NCBI GenBank assembly: GCA_902728285.1
Contig: CACVBU010000812.1
Location: 414,352-478,351 of the forward strand
Direction: 5' to 3'
Source of the DNA: Clytia hemisphaerica
Taxonomy: Eukaryota > Cnidaria > Hydrozoa > Leptothecata > Clytiidae
DNA length: 64,000 bases
Shown here piece by piece: positions 10,379-23,149 of the stretch. Each line of letters begins with the position of its first letter. The stretch's first letter is position 1. Both the position numbers and the translations under genes were made by a program. A model generated the notes under the pieces. The model was not told the origin of the DNA and did not search any database. It was given only the letters and a program-made list of their open reading frames with translations.

Positions 10379-11158
10379 TGTGCATATTTTGCTTGTCTGC
10401 CTGGATTTCCAAAGTTTTGAGCTTAGGGTTCACTCACAGACATTATCAAACAAGCTGTACCAGGCTGTTCTAGGTGCACCAGAATCTTTAATCTTAGAAT
10501 TTTGTATGTTGAGGTAAACGTTTTTTTTATAAGCATAGGGTAAATTTTTGTGAGCCTCATTATGCCTAGCAAAATGAATTTTTTTCGCAAAAACACCAAA
10601 ATAGAAAAATCAGTCGTTCGTAGGGTGCCTCTTTTGGAAAATTTGGGAAAAAAGTAGAAAATTTGAGAACATTTTGGAATTTCAGTCCCATTCAGGGTCA
10701 CTTTTTTCGCAAATTTCGAGTCCCACGTAGGGTCCATTTTTCAGATCTCAGCGGAGCACCCCCGTCGGTCGACAAGGGTAGTACCCCCCCCCCGGCTTAT
10801 GTAATGGTGACATTCACACATCACACATAAATGCTTTGAAATTTTATAAACTGAAGCTCAGCATATGCTTAGGCAATGCTTAGTTTTTTCAAGATTTGAG
10901 CCTGGATATGGTTATAAGCGTTATGCTTATGAAAAAAAGTGTAATGTTTGTTTTTCTAAAATTTTTGTGTCTGGACACGCAAGCTGTTAATTTCGACTTT
11001 GATAAAAGAAATTTTGACAAGGTTCAGTAGAATTCAGTAAACCTAAAACACAAAGCTCTTATATGTATATAAATGCTAATACCTGGAAAAGCCTAAACAA
11101 ATCTCGACAAAATTATTAATTAACAATATCTTAATCGGGATCTTAATTTTCTTTTTAG
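10379..11158. other. Non-coding stretch with dispersed-repeat fragment
   Basis: A C10 run at ~10785 precedes a ~190-bp segment (10800-10990) rich in ATGCTTA motifs with GAGCCTGGATATGGTTATAA. A diverged copy lies at ~55890-55975. No coding signal. Confidence 0.5.
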
Positions 11159-12535
11159 TTCGCTCATGTTTGGAAAGTAATGATGATAAAGAAGCCAGAT
11201 GAAACAGGTAAAACAATGTTTGTATATTTTGACAAGCGGCCGCGGTAGTGAATTATGTCACTTCGTAGGGTACCCCTTAGATCAGGGCAAATTTTCGATA
11301 TTATGCTAATAGGCTGTAGAATTTACAAAAAAAAATTGCCTCTCGAATCTCTATAAATTTTCGAGTGAATCGATTTTTAATTAATCGATCAAACTTATCA
11401 AAGGAGGACTCTATAACTTTACTTTTTCGAAGTTTGAAAGGTGAAAATTAGGCCGAAAAGTAAGTAGAAAAAGTGAACGGTAGAAATACACTAAGTATTG
11501 ATCTTATAAGGAAATCTTTTATTTTTGCTGTCACTTTTACTTCAGAATATTTTGCACTTTCGATACTTTCGATACTTCCATGAAGTTTGGAAATCAAAAA
11601 ATATATGCTTCAATCTAGTCTAGCATGCTATAAAAAGTATTGAGTTAACTTAAAGGGAAACACAAATATATAGACTTGTTTATTCAAACTATTCCGTAAA
11701 ATTTTCGTATTATCATATTATCATATTACACCTACATTATTGTATTACACGTATTATAAACGACTCAAGTCTAGCTTCAATCAGATTCTGAACTGAAATG
11801 GGTGCTAAAAAAATTATTGATGAAGTAAAAGGCTTTGAAAATACTGGCGTTCGGTCATAGTACATTTGGATTTTGAAAAAATAAAAATGTTTCTTGAATT
11901 TGGATAAAATTTTGGCAATGTGCTGCTATCATTGGGCTGAATTCGTCATGTTCCTCAAATATAGATTTTCAAAATGCAAATGAAGGGTTTTTCCAGAATT
12001 TAATTTGCATTCTAGTCCAAAGTGGATTTCATTTCTTAGAGGGGTTATATTATAAATCAAAGATTTATTTTTTGTTTAGATGACGACACTATGGCGAATA
12101 GACCAATAAAAAACTATTCATTATCAGGTATGAGTGCTTCTTTTTGAGTAGCCAATGGCCATCCTACTCTGCCAAATTTTCAAACGGCCGCTTTGACACA
12201 AGACACGTATATTGGTTTTTTCTTTTCTTTTTCTTTCTGGAAGTGCTTCTAAGATATCTAAGAACACATTATAATATACAAGATATTGGGCTTATTTGAC
12301 GAAATTTGACAACTAAACCTTTAATTAAACCTGTCGGAAATTTTATCAGTCTAGTCTCATGTCTGTTTGTTTCTCTACAGAATTGACGGACGAGGACAAG
12401 CTCCAAACCAGTAAGGTGTTCCTTAGACTTAAGCGAATTTTGAGTTGCTTCGGACTGATAGAAAAAATGCAAAAAAATTACGAAAGGAAAATTTTTAAAA
12501 AGGAAAAGACTACTCAAAACATTACTCAAATTTAG
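11159..12535 (+). CDS. Unrecognised plus-strand gene, last three exons
   Basis: Three exons with matching phases are seen: 11159-11207 (after TTTTTAG, before GTAAAA), 12080-12127 (after TTGTTTAG, before GTATGAG) and terminal exon 12381-12535 (after TCTACAG, ending TAG). Joined, they give 84 codons including the stop: a Lys/Asp-rich segment (KKPDE, ELTDEDKLQ) and a basic, possibly helical tail (RLKRILSCFGLIEKMQK). Upstream exons and the start are not found, and no family is recognised. Phase agreement across two introns is the main support. The gene meets the minus-strand gene below tail to tail at 12532-12535. Confidence 0.4.
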
Positions 12536-14250
12536 TATCTGTAATTCTTTAAGCGCACTAACCGTTTGCGTGTCTTCTGCCAAAACAAACGCATCATTTT
12601 GATTTGCCACTTTTTCTTCCTAAAACAACAAATAGACCCCAAATAAAAATATAATTGTCTAAGTCATTAAAATTAAAGAATCTGATAAAAAAGAAAAAAT
12701 TTGCAAAAAATCTCCAAGAATCATAAAATAGCACATCATAAAAATCATAGCCTTTAATAGAAAGATATTTCCTGTTCTACCCGAAAATCAAAGCAGTCAT
12801 CAGAGAAAAGTTGAAGATGAGATCTTACCTGCCCTCTTGGTTTCTTTTGAGCAGTGGCTGACTCCTGTGAAAAGAACGAAACAGATTGGTGTAAACTACA
12901 TCCTTAATGTGAAGATATTCCTGTAGCTACCTCTACCTCTTTGATTCTTCAGCCTCTCCACTCTTATGGTTTTTCCCCTGGGCCTGCTTCACATACAGAT
13001 TGCTCTCACCCTCTCTATCTCTCTCCCTCCCACTTTTATCTCCACAGACAGATGAAGACTATTTTGGGCGCACAAATTTTCGTGGGCAGAACTCTCCGCA
13101 ATGCTTGCGAATTTGAGCCCTTTACCTCCTGAGAGGGTATTTCACGAAAGTTTATGATTGCAAAAATAACTCAAAAGAAATTTACTCAAATTTTCCTCTT
13201 TGATGATAACAAGGATAAATTTCAGTGTAGAAATTATGCCAAAGTCCATCAATTGTGGTTGAAGTACATTTGAACAATCAAAACACTGGTTTAAACACTT
13301 TGTTTCGAGGAGGTTGAATGAAGAACCAGCAAGTCATGAGCATAATTTTAAAGTAGATCAGATTTTGACTTACATAATTGAGTTGAGATGGTCTTTTACC
13401 ATGTCGCCTTTGTTGAAAGATATCAACCAGCTTTTTGCGAATAGCATTTTCACACATATCCAAAAATGTTTGCTTTTTGGCAATCTTTTGTACAAAGTTT
13501 GTAAAGCTCATCTTTGGATTATATCGGAGTCAAATTTTGGCAGAGTGGGCTCCAATGGCCATCTTTTTGCAGCAGCTTCTCGAAGCCCTCGTTGTCTGAA
13601 AAAAGAATTTGTTGGAAGGTCATTTCTCTAAACTAGAATCTAAAACCTATCGCTAGATTTCAAAAAATGTAGTCCTCCAAAACAAAGGAACCGCTAGATA
13701 CAATCCGTTGTCATGATTACGGCGGATTCTATGCATGTTTTGGATGGGAAATAAGTGGCTTCAATTTCTCTTGCCTGAAAAGGGTTAGAGTTTTGCCTAT
13801 AGCCCTTCGGGCTTGAAACTCAATGCTTGTAACCCCTGTCAGGTATTAAAAACAGTTAAATACAAAACCTGTTTACTTGCAGTAAGTTCTTTCTTCCTCT
13901 CTGGAATCTTTGAGTTGAAGGGGTGAGCTGTTGCTGTGGAGTGTTGATTTTACAATCCCCAACAATTCGATTCCGCAACTGCTCAAAAAGCAGTATCTGC
14001 CTGACATCATTTTGAGCAGTTCAATACGGTTATCGTACCAAGCAAAGTGTTTCAATTAAGTTTCTCTGAATCAAAGAAAGAAAACAATCATCATCTAGAG
14101 CAGGTTTCAGAAACACTATACACTATAGTTTAATTAGTCAAAAAAACAATTTTTTACCTTAATAAGACAATAACATTTTTCTTCATTTTTTGGAGGCGAG
14201 TCAGTATCAGGCAGCAAAACAAAACTAAATACTACCTCAATAATCGCCAT
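12532..14250 (-). CDS. Unrecognised minus-strand multi-exon gene, possibly degraded
   Basis: Candidate exons on the minus strand: 14250-14158 (starts MAIIEVVFSFVLL, donor GTAAAA), ~14000-13877 (RQILLFEQLRNRIVGD, donor GTAAAC), 13595-13374 (ends GKRPSQLNY, donor GTAAGT), 13058-12937 (Ser/Glu/Lys-rich), 12864-12829 (36 nt) and terminal 12619-12532. The last four are mutually in phase and end at a TAA. Problems: exon 13595-13374 has an in-frame TGA at 13530-13532, and the start of the second exon does not match the phase of the first. The last two exons are also open in a second frame with a more acidic product. Function unknown; the N-terminus resembles the short first exons of uncharacterised cnidarian nuclear proteins. 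Confidence 0.4.
13770..13840. repeat. Fragment of a MITE found intact at 56.6-57.2 kb
   Basis: CTTGCCTGAAAAGGGTTAGAG followed by GCCCTTCGGGCTTGAAACTC matches the terminal region of the tandem MITE pair at 56594-57180. It lies between candidate exons of the minus-strand gene. Confidence 0.55.
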
Positions 14251-14280
14251 CACTTTACCAGTCCGTGGAGCAAGAGAGAA

Positions 14281-14580
14281 ATGAATGACGAATACGTCAT
14301 GATGGAAGAAATCAAATTTTCAGAATCGTATGCTAGAAAGAAACAACGCGCAAAAGAAACTGGGTATACTGGTATGACTCTATTGGCAAGCCTTTATGAT
14401 GTATATAGTTTTAATCCATTCACTGATATGGTTCGCGATGTAATGCACTGTGTTCTTTTGAATTGTTGTAAAAAACTCTTCACCAGATATTTCAAAAACC
14501 CGGAATTCGATATGGCAAAGTTGCAAGGAAATGTAGATAACTTTCCATTTCCGTTTAAATGCCGAGAGCTTTGTATTTAA
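14281..14580 (+). pseudogene. Transposase fragment with D-x-MH motif
   Basis: A 99-codon frame contains TGYTGMTLLASLYDVYSF then FNPFTDMVRDVMHCVLLN and CCKKLFTRYF. The 'D-x-MH' box after a G-x-x-G segment is characteristic of the catalytic core of a DDE transposase group with TNP2/EnSpm-like features that is common in cnidarian genomes. Regions before and after the core are missing, and no terminal repeats were recognised nearby. A truncated insertion. Confidence 0.55.
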
Positions 14581-17500
14581 AATACTTTGTCTGCGCTGGT
14601 GATTTATTTCTCATTCACCCAGTACGCAGGATCGAATTACAAGTTAACAAAATAGTCGAACTCGAGTTGTCTAAGGACGTGATTTTTCGAAAAATTTTGT
14701 TTTTCTCCGCGCGCGAGTATAAATAGAGCCTTGTTTCAATTTTTCTCTTTTTTCGCCGTGTAAACTAGCTTTTTAAGATTCGAATGTTTATCATCGAACA
14801 CACGCGCGTGACTATTTTTCGAATGTTTTATTCGATTTTAATTTGGTATGTGTGAGCAATCTGGACGGTCTTGGAAATGTTTTGTATGGAAATTTCTCGA
14901 AGTCCACTTTATTTTTTCAAAAAAGCGAATAGAGGGGTGGGAGATTTTTCTTAGCAGGTCACTCAAAGTTTCTTTGTTTGAAAGATGCCTTTGTATTTAA
15001 TGGAAGGACCATCATTCAATCTATGGATATGTTCTTCATCTTAATAAACCAAGAGCATTTCTGTTGCAATATTTCATTCAAAATATCTCTCAATAATGAG
15101 AAAGAGAAAGGCTTCGTTAACCTCAGTTTTCTGTGTTCAAATTTTTGATATTGGTTCAAATAAGTTTTAGGTGGATCTCTGCAGCTCGATATAGATTTTT
15201 TTCGATATTTGGTTGGCTACTCAAGCAAGGAAAAAAAGAAGTAAAAGAAGAAATTCAAGCCACATCACATCAACAAATCAAGACTGTTGGAAAAGGAAGA
15301 AATTATTGTAATGGTGCAGTTTGATTTAGAAAGCATTTTGTCGATACAAGAAGGTAAGCAATGCTTTATAAAATATATAGTCTCAGTTTCTTTGCATTTT
15401 TTGTTCTTTTGTTTTTCTCGCTCAGTACTCCTACTTCTTTGACTTTGAGGTGGAAAAATGAAAAACCGATTGATTGCTGTCCAGTTCATATCAAAATCCT
15501 CCTTTAAAAATTGACAATATTTCAATGGGAAAACTTCCTTCCAGAAATATTGCTAGAAACCAACCAACCACCCCTGTCTCCTCTCTGGCTACCCTCCTCT
15601 TTGTAGAATTCTTATCACTTGAGTCTTTCTCAGCGTTCATAACTGTTCACAGGAAGAGATCTGTCAAGCTGAATATTCTTGGATTGATTTTCCTTTGTTT
15701 CATTTTTAGGATGCTGCTTATTGAAATATTATTAGTCTTTTACAAACTGAGATGTGACACGATGTGACTTGGTGAGCTTTGAACCCACCTTTATGATTTT
15801 CGATAAATATATTTCATAAAATTGTTTGTTTTGTTTTAATTTTGTCTCCATCCCTTACCACAATTATTATTGTATATCTTTGATAATTTTCAGTCTTAGT
15901 CTGAGTCCTAAGCTGAATATTTCTTTGCTTGGAAAAAGGATTTTGAGGGGATTTTTTATCAAAAAGTGGAAAGATTCTTTCAAAATTTTCATTCCACCGC
16001 CTCCTTTTTTTACGAGATCGTTTTTTCTAAGCCAATCAGAATCGTCGATTTATCGCGAATAAGCCAATCACGGCAAGTTTTCAGCAATTTCGGTCTGGTC
16101 TGTAATTTTAACAAATTATTCGAACAAAGCTTCTATTGGTTGGCCAGGTAGGGGGTTTCACTAAATTCAAAACTTCACCAGTTATATTCGATAGGGGAAT
16201 TCCCATTTGGGTTTTCCTGAAAGCCAGATAAATTGCGGACCCAACCATAGGTCGGGGCGAAATCTACGATGTCGCAAACTTGACCTATGCGGCTTCAAAG
16301 TTAAAGTTGAGATTTTTGTGACACTTCTTAGGATTTTTCTGCTTTTCTTTTGAATCTGGAATTAGCCCCTACCTCGGAGGACCTCACAAGAAGTAATGTT
16401 GAGTTATTTCAAGAAAAATAAACTTTCAAAAGTTACTCAAACCCGTGCAGTTTTGGAAAAACTACGATTTTAGTACATAACTTTAAATGCATCCCACAGC
16501 CTTTCACTTGCATTTATGATGCTAATTTTTCTTTTATATGAAAAAGAAAAAGTTGAAATTTTATTCATAGTTGAAACTGAATGAATAAGAATCGATAATT
16601 GATCGAAATCAATCGTAAAAGGGGTTACGCACGGAGAACGAGTCTCGTGTTCGCAAAGCGAAATGATTCTATAGACGCCTCAAGCCCACACTAGTTATGT
16701 AAGAAGAGGTGAAGGCTATCAATCCGCTGCTCAAGTCAAAAGAATATCGTACTCTTTTTCCGAAAATCCCAAACCCCAAACAAATTCCGAAAATCCAAAA
16801 TTTCATAAATCTAAAAATTACAACTTAAAACGGATCAAATCAAAACTCAAAATACTGTGAATCTTGTGATGAGGACGTCATTTTGGCCCTAAATGTCGTC
16901 ACCGCGAAAGGGTAATAAATTTTTAACTTTACTGAAATAAAATCGATTTCTAATTGATCCGATAGATTCTATCTATCGATGATTACCAATCCAATGAAGA
17001 CTCAATAAGTAATAGTTATCGCATGACTTTGAGTGCAATACGAGAAATAATTTACGAGCGAGGCGAACCTTTTTATTCAACGTAAAATTTAATAGATTTA
17101 GTCTATTTACAGAAAGTTAAAAAAAGAAAAATAACTCGGATAGTTAAAGGAAGCACAATTTCCCGAGTTAGAAAATCAAAAATAACTCGGAAAGCTAAAG
17201 AAAGCAAAAATTCCAAAGTTAAAAAATGAAAAATCGAGTGAAAAATAACTTCCGGGTCTCTAGATAATTTCGAATGTTTTTGTTCGAAAATCTTGTTAGA
17301 TTCGAATTTAAGATTCGAACAAAAACATTCGACTGAAGTTCCCGCTGAAATTATGCACATCAAAATAAAGAAAAAGTTTGTCATCCAGAAGCTTCAAAAT
17401 AAATGCAGCAGCTTTTTCAGAGATGTGAAATGATTATACATTACTATACACAGAAAAAGAAGATGTATTGTATTTTTTGATTGAGAAGAAATTCTTCATT

Positions 17501-18185
17501 ATTGCGTTTCTCTATCAGATTGATAACACTTTTCGATGTTTTTGTTTCGATGCATAGATGAGAAAATGCATACTGGTTTAAGCCATTAATAGTCTGAAAC
17601 AACATTTTTGCAACAGAAACTAATTGGGGCGAACTTTTCGACTTTCAACTATCGTCAAGCTGTAAACGTGTCGAATTTTCGAAGTAATGAAGTGTTGATT
17701 GTTGAAGAATTGATGCTGAAAAGTCAAAGACACAGTTTTGTGGAGGATTGAGAGAGACACAAGGGATTTTTTACAAAAATCCCTCGTTTGTTACCTGGTT
17801 TAATCAAAGACATTGAAATTCCCTTGTTTTGTTAAGGAAAATATTCTTGACAAGTATTAAAGAATTTCAAATTTTTATGGCATGCATTGATAAAAAGAAC
17901 TGATTGGTTTTCACGAAACGAATGAAAGTGGCGAAAGCTGAATTTATTTGCTTTGGGGATCGTGTCACGTGTATGTCGAGTAGTTTTGTAATAATTTCTA
18001 TGTATTTCATCAGTTTTAATTTCACTGATTGTGACTTTTTGGAAAGAGAATGGAGTAAGAGCTCATCAAAAAATAGTTTTTTTACGTTTTTCCATTATTT
18101 ATTCCGAGAGTTCATTTCTTTTCGGCTGTTTTGTTTTGATTTTTTCACGCTGCTTACCCAAATGTTAACCAATTTTTATTTAAAG
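14581..18185. other. Long stretch with little support for genes
   Basis: Only weak signals. A possible first exon on the plus strand, ATG at 15311 (MVQFDLESILSIQE), ends at a GTAAGC donor at 15352. A dispersed-repeat end with GGGGTTACGCACG at 16620-16700 recurs inverted at 36370-36430. Complementary TTCGAATGTTTTTGTTCG-type palindromes occur at 17265-17330. Other frames are short and low-complexity. Confidence 0.4.
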
Positions 18186-18836
18186 TCGTCCTAAGGCCTC
18201 ATAACACCCCTCTCTCATTGCATTCTTGATAAATTTTTCGATCCAAAGAGGGGTTAGCCATTTCCAAACTCCTTTCCAATCTCGAGTTATCGCATTTTTT
18301 TGTTTTGATGACGTCATCAACTGAAAATGGCTAAAGATTCAGCCAAATTTAAAAATCGTACTCAAGCCTTATAAACCCTCCCATCTTATTCACCATAAAA
18401 TCCCCGATAGAATGAGGGGTCAACGACCTCCCAATTCCTTTCCAATCTCGAGTTATCGCATTTTTTGTTTTGATGACGTCATCAGCTGAAAATGGCTAAA
18501 AATTCAGCCAGATTTTAGAGTCCTACTTATGCCTTATAAACCTTTCGATTTCATTCCCCATAAAGTTCTCGATCTAATGAGGGGTCAACAACCTCTCAAC
18601 TCTTCTTCAAACTCGAGATATCGCATGTTTTCTATTTTGATTACGTCATCAGCTGAAAATGGCTAAAAATTCAGCCAAATTTAAAAGTCCTACTAAAGCC
18701 TTATAAACCCTCTCATCTCATTCCCCATAAAATTCCCGATAGAATGAGGGGTCAACGAGCTCTCCACTCTTCTTCAAACTCGAGATATCGCATTTTGAAG
18801 TTTTTCCCAAACCCGTGACGTCATTGGGTCCCTTTA
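18186..18836. repeat. Satellite-like array, ~166-bp unit, ~3.5-4 copies
   Basis: Each unit runs CTCGAGTTATCGCATTTT, then GATGACGTCATCA, GCTGAAAATGGCTAAA, GCCTTATAAACC and GAGGGGTCAACGACCTC. Positions of the GATGACGTCATC block are 18307, 18472 and 18639, giving spacings of 165-167 bp, with a diverged fourth copy at ~18817. TGACGTCA is a perfect CRE/ATF palindrome in two of them. Unit length is close to a nucleosome repeat. Confidence 0.85.
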
Positions 18837-20715
18837 CCCCTAATGTTGTCAACGGTCAATTCGCAAATTTTGAAAATTTTGCGGTCAACAGGTACCTTGT
18901 GCCCTAAGGGTCCCAAAAAACTAAAAAACGTCAATTTTTTCCAAGGGAAAATGGGTTTTTAAATTTGCGAAAGATTGACACTGCAACGACTTCTTCTTAA
19001 AAAACGCTAATTTTCACGAAATTTTTAAAGTTGAAACATTCCAGAGGCTAAACATGTTGGAATAGCGGCTAGACGAAAAAAAAGGTGAAAAAAAAAAAAC
19101 TGAATTTCCATTTTTAGTACCCGCATATCATTGAAATTTTGTAAATTTTGCTTACGCGCATGCGTTTGCCAAAAGAGTCGCACTCCGCTCGCTTACGCTC
19201 GCTCCGTGCGTAATTAAAGAATGAAGACACCAATTTTTCAATTCACGAAAAACTAGCTATTTTGCAGACCACGGTTTTACGACCCCTTAGCTAAGTCGAG
19301 AATGGAGAACCTCTCTCGAATGACCCCTTAATACCAGATAAGTAGTAAGTTACAGCATACATGACGACTACGGGAATGAGTAGCTCTTGAAAGTTTACGC
19401 GATTTCTTGATATTACGTTTATTTGTATATCCTCGTATTTTTCCTAAAAATGGTCGTTATTTCAGTACGGAATACAATTCTAGAATGATCGCGTAGAAAC
19501 ATTAGGTGTAAGTTCTCCTTGGCTAATTTCCCAAAAGTGAAGACTTTCAAATGTTTTGATGTAAATTTGATTTCTAGCATCGCTTATCTGCACCAGACGA
19601 ACGTGTTTTTTCCTGTACCTTGACAAAAGATGTATGCTAGAGATTTGTAATTGTAGATTGATGTCAAATAAAAACGAATTGGCATTTCAGTCAAAATCCC
19701 TACACCCAAACAGCCGAAAACCCAAACTCCAAACATACCAAAAAGTCGAAAAGTGGGGTACTTGTCACAGAGTAGAGGGGAAATACCGTGACCTCTATAG
19801 TACGGCTACTACAATAATTTGGCCTAATTAGAGTTGATGTCTGATAAACTGAACTGCAGGATCAGGGAACGTTTTGTTGTAGTAGTTATATGCTCCTTAT
19901 ACTCACAGACGATTAGTCTTGGTGATAAAGTCATTTGAAAATAATTTATTTAATCTTTCTTGTAAATATCGATAATATTAGAGGAAACTATATCTTGAAT
20001 TAAACTAACCTTTTTAAGATAAGATTTAATGCTTTTTGTCTTCAACATTAATTCGTGATGCGTACTGAGTGGTATTTTGGTATAGTTTTCAAGCCTATAA
20101 CGCCAATGTATCAAAAGTTTATAAGAGAAACCTTTTTTCTTACGATGTAACGAGGGTGGAGGGGTTCTATACTACCCCCTACTACCGGATATCTTATAGA
20201 CGGGGCTGAATAGTACAGTTCGAATAAAAAATTTAGTTTAAAATGATAGACAGGAGCTTTAATAAGACCCTGTTTAAAAAATATATCGTACCTAAGTGAT
20301 GGTAATCTTTTTTGTTTCGTACTGAAAAGAAGTAATAAAATTTATAGAAAGAAAGATTTATGGGATGCAGAATGGGAGATAGATGAACTTTAGCAGGAGC
20401 TATAGTACTGAATGCCACTAAATGTAACAATGAGAACTTTGATGTATCGCAGTCTGTCAAACATTGGCCTATATAGAGGGACAGGTAGAGCCATTTCTAT
20501 AACAACCCTCTTTCTGATTTTAAAATTTCTGGGAGTTGATTTGAAGCTAAGTTGTACGAGCCATAAACTGGATCATAATAAATTGCCAAAGTTTGGCCGT
20601 TCTATCAAAGGGAAATTATTTCGAGTTTGATTAGAGTCATGAAGACAGAAGTTTATATCTATTCCACATCCCTGTCCTCATCCCACATTTATCAATGTTT
20701 TAATATTAAACTAAC
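18837..20715. other. Non-coding stretch
   Basis: No supported gene. A GC-richer patch at 19150-19210 contains CGCATGCG and repeated GCTCGC. The 65-codon frame at 19634-19831 has no recognisable motif. Confidence 0.45.
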
Positions 20716-20844
20716 CTCTGGAAAACGAAAGCTCTGGTCGAGAAAGCCCAAGGTTGGATGACGTTGACCAGAAAACATTCCCAGCATGGATGGTCGTAGA
20801 GGTGTGGTAGTGCTCGTGTGCACGTCTTTCTTCAGCTTTGCATG
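20716..20844 (-). CDS. Candidate internal exon, unrecognised gene
   Basis: On the minus strand, an acceptor CATACAAG is followed by exactly 43 codons and a GTTAGT donor. The peptide is proline/arginine-rich with LRPSMLGMFSGQRHPTLGF and LDQSFRFPE, which looks protein-like. No neighbouring exons in matching phase were found within 2 kb, so it may be an isolated exon of a gene with long introns, or a relic. Function unknown. Confidence 0.3.
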
Positions 20845-21074
20845 CTTGTATGAACAAATGAAAAAAAAGTTTGATCTTGGAGCAAGCTTTTGCCGAATAA
20901 AAATTCATGAGGAAGTTTCTTGCGTATCGTGATATTTTTGACAAGAATTTACAAAAGGATTCACCACCTTTGAACTTTGTAATAGAAGCAAGAAACTGTG
21001 AATGTAAGGCTCGTTTAAATAAGATTAGGAATGATGTAATATATTCAATCATAGTGAAAAAGAGTTATACCGGG

Positions 21075-21875
21075 TGACCCTCGAAAAAGTTCGGTCGGTT
21101 TTCGTTGGCTAGTGTCTGAAATAAAAGTAATATAAACTCAATTTTTTTTTAAATAGAGAATGCTCTAACTTAAACTTTGAGCTATTACGTTTTAAATTTG
21201 GTTCAGTGGTTCTTCATTTATGAGCTTTTAAAGTCAAAATTCAATTATCGGAAAGTGCAAAAACACGTCAAAAATGAGGTATCAAATTATAATTGTTTTC
21301 TTTATCTTTAACATTGTGTTTTTCGAGTGCGCTGTGTTTTACGACCTCGTTAATTAGTGTTGTAGGTAATTAAAGTTTGTAAAATAATAAATTAACAACG
21401 AAGTAGATTTATATAAATTCATTGTAAATATTTTTATCAAAAATATTTTGCAAATAGGCAAAATTTGCCTTCTTTATGAAAATGTTGCGTCTTATGAAAG
21501 AACAGAGAGTGCGGGGTTGCCTGGAATATGCTAGAAAGTGTATGGTGGTGGTTCTTTTCTGAACGAATAACTTGTTAATAAATTTTGTGAAAGTAAAGAA
21601 TCTAAAAAAACTTTTAAAATTGAATAAAAATATCTAACATGCTCTTTTCTAACGATTTAACGACCTTGCTTGATTGATTGATAATAAAACAATTTGATAC
21701 CTCTTTTTTGACGTAATTTCGCTCTTTCCGAAAAGTGACTTTAAAAGCTCATAAGTAGGGAACTTGTGGGTCAAATCTAAAAAGTAATGGCTCAAACTTT
21801 CAGTTAGACTTAGACTAACAACTATATCTTTAATTAGAAAAGAACTTTTTCTGGAATGAATTAACAATACTGTAT
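21075..21875. repeat. Diverged fold-back element, ~800 bp
   Basis: The left arm (21160-21300) and right arm (21690-21820) are inverted, diverged copies sharing TATGAGCTTTTAAAGTCA and GAGGTATCAAATT. The centre is AT-rich and non-coding. Fits an old non-autonomous TIR element. Confidence 0.6.
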
Positions 21876-22373
21876 TAATTGTCGTATGAAATCCATGTTC
21901 GATAGTACACTCAACCGCTTTTTAGAGCATCCAACAATTTCATCCAACAATCGTCTGACACATGTTGGATTCCGTTTGCCCCGGCCTTAATTAACGTGCA
22001 AGAGAAATTAGCGCAAAGGATAATGGTAATGAATCTTAGATAAACACAAAAATTGGTGTGTACTTTTTAGAAAATTGGCGAGCTAATCTAGCAGACAGAC
22101 TTTAAAAAGGCGAACACAAAAATCGAAATTTCAAGGGAGCTATCTTTTTTAATAAACAACATTAAATTTTCTTACTTTTAATAACATATTTTAATATTTT
22201 CCAAAGTTTTTGAAGACAACATATTGTATTTTATTTACTAACGTTATCTCATTTCACTGAAGATAGGTGCCTGTGCACCATGAAACTCTGAGTTTGAAAC
22301 AAAGATATTGTGTCAACTCTTGATTATGATATTTTCCAAATATACATATATACAGCTAAAAATATAATATCTA
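21876..22373. other. Non-coding stretch
   Basis: AT-rich; no motif-bearing frame or clear repeat seen. Confidence 0.45.
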
Positions 22374-22875
22374 TTATTTACATTGTGAAAAACGAACAAA
22401 AATATATAAACGTGGTACTGTCACTTTCGGTCGAGGTTGTGGACGGCAAAATATGAAATTTGTCGTTCTTTTTTGTCGTTTTTTATGAAATTTGTCAGTC
22501 TTTTTGTCTATTTTTAGTAATGTAGGAATCGTAAGATAGAGCCTCTCTTTATTATCCAACTGACACAATGTTTCTTTTAACAACTGATGCAAGAGCAAAC
22601 ATTGACATCAAGCTCGACCAGGTGTGGTATTTAAGATTGAGAATTGCTTCCTTTACAATTATATCATCCTCCTTGTCATGGAATTCTTTCTTAACTATAG
22701 TATTGTTGAGCTTGTGTATTTTTAACGTTGAGTCCTCATCAATTTTCTTTGTTAGAAACGGATGACATCGATAGAACTCACGCTGGAGAAACAATTCATT
22801 AGAAACAGCAACACATAAATCTCTGGCTAGTTTTTCAGTTCCTATGAGTAGTATGGAGCAGGAGTGAACAAACAA
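22374..22875 (-). pseudogene. OTU/vertnin-like domain fragment
   Basis: Minus-strand frame 22875-22552 reads as a helical domain: LARDLCVAVSNELFLQREFY, then CHPFL, then HTWSSLMSMFALASVVKRNI. This order (LxxAVSxEL...EFY..HP, then W....ALASV....I) resembles the OTU-like region of vertnin-type and transposon-captured proteins. It then hits two consecutive TAA codons, while a second frame stays open to 22374 (QLDNKERLYLTIP), suggesting a frameshift. Catalytic residues cannot be checked. Assignment rests on recalled motif spacing and is tentative. Confidence 0.35.
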
Positions 22876-23149
22876 TTACCATCGGCAGTAGCCCTAAAAT
22901 ATATGAAATACATCTTAAATTAAAAGGCTAGATGCTCGTATGTAACCAAAAGCCTCATAAGGCATAGAAAATTGAAGATACTTCTCTAACTTGTTTCATT
23001 TACTTTGTCAGTGTGTGGAAATATACGAAAAACAGAAAAAAAGCCGTGAAAAAAATGTAGGTTTTCTTTAATTTTGCCCATATTTTTAGTGTGCAATATG
23101 CTAATATAGTTAGAATATATTACATAGGCAGCAATCACAAAGGGAATTC

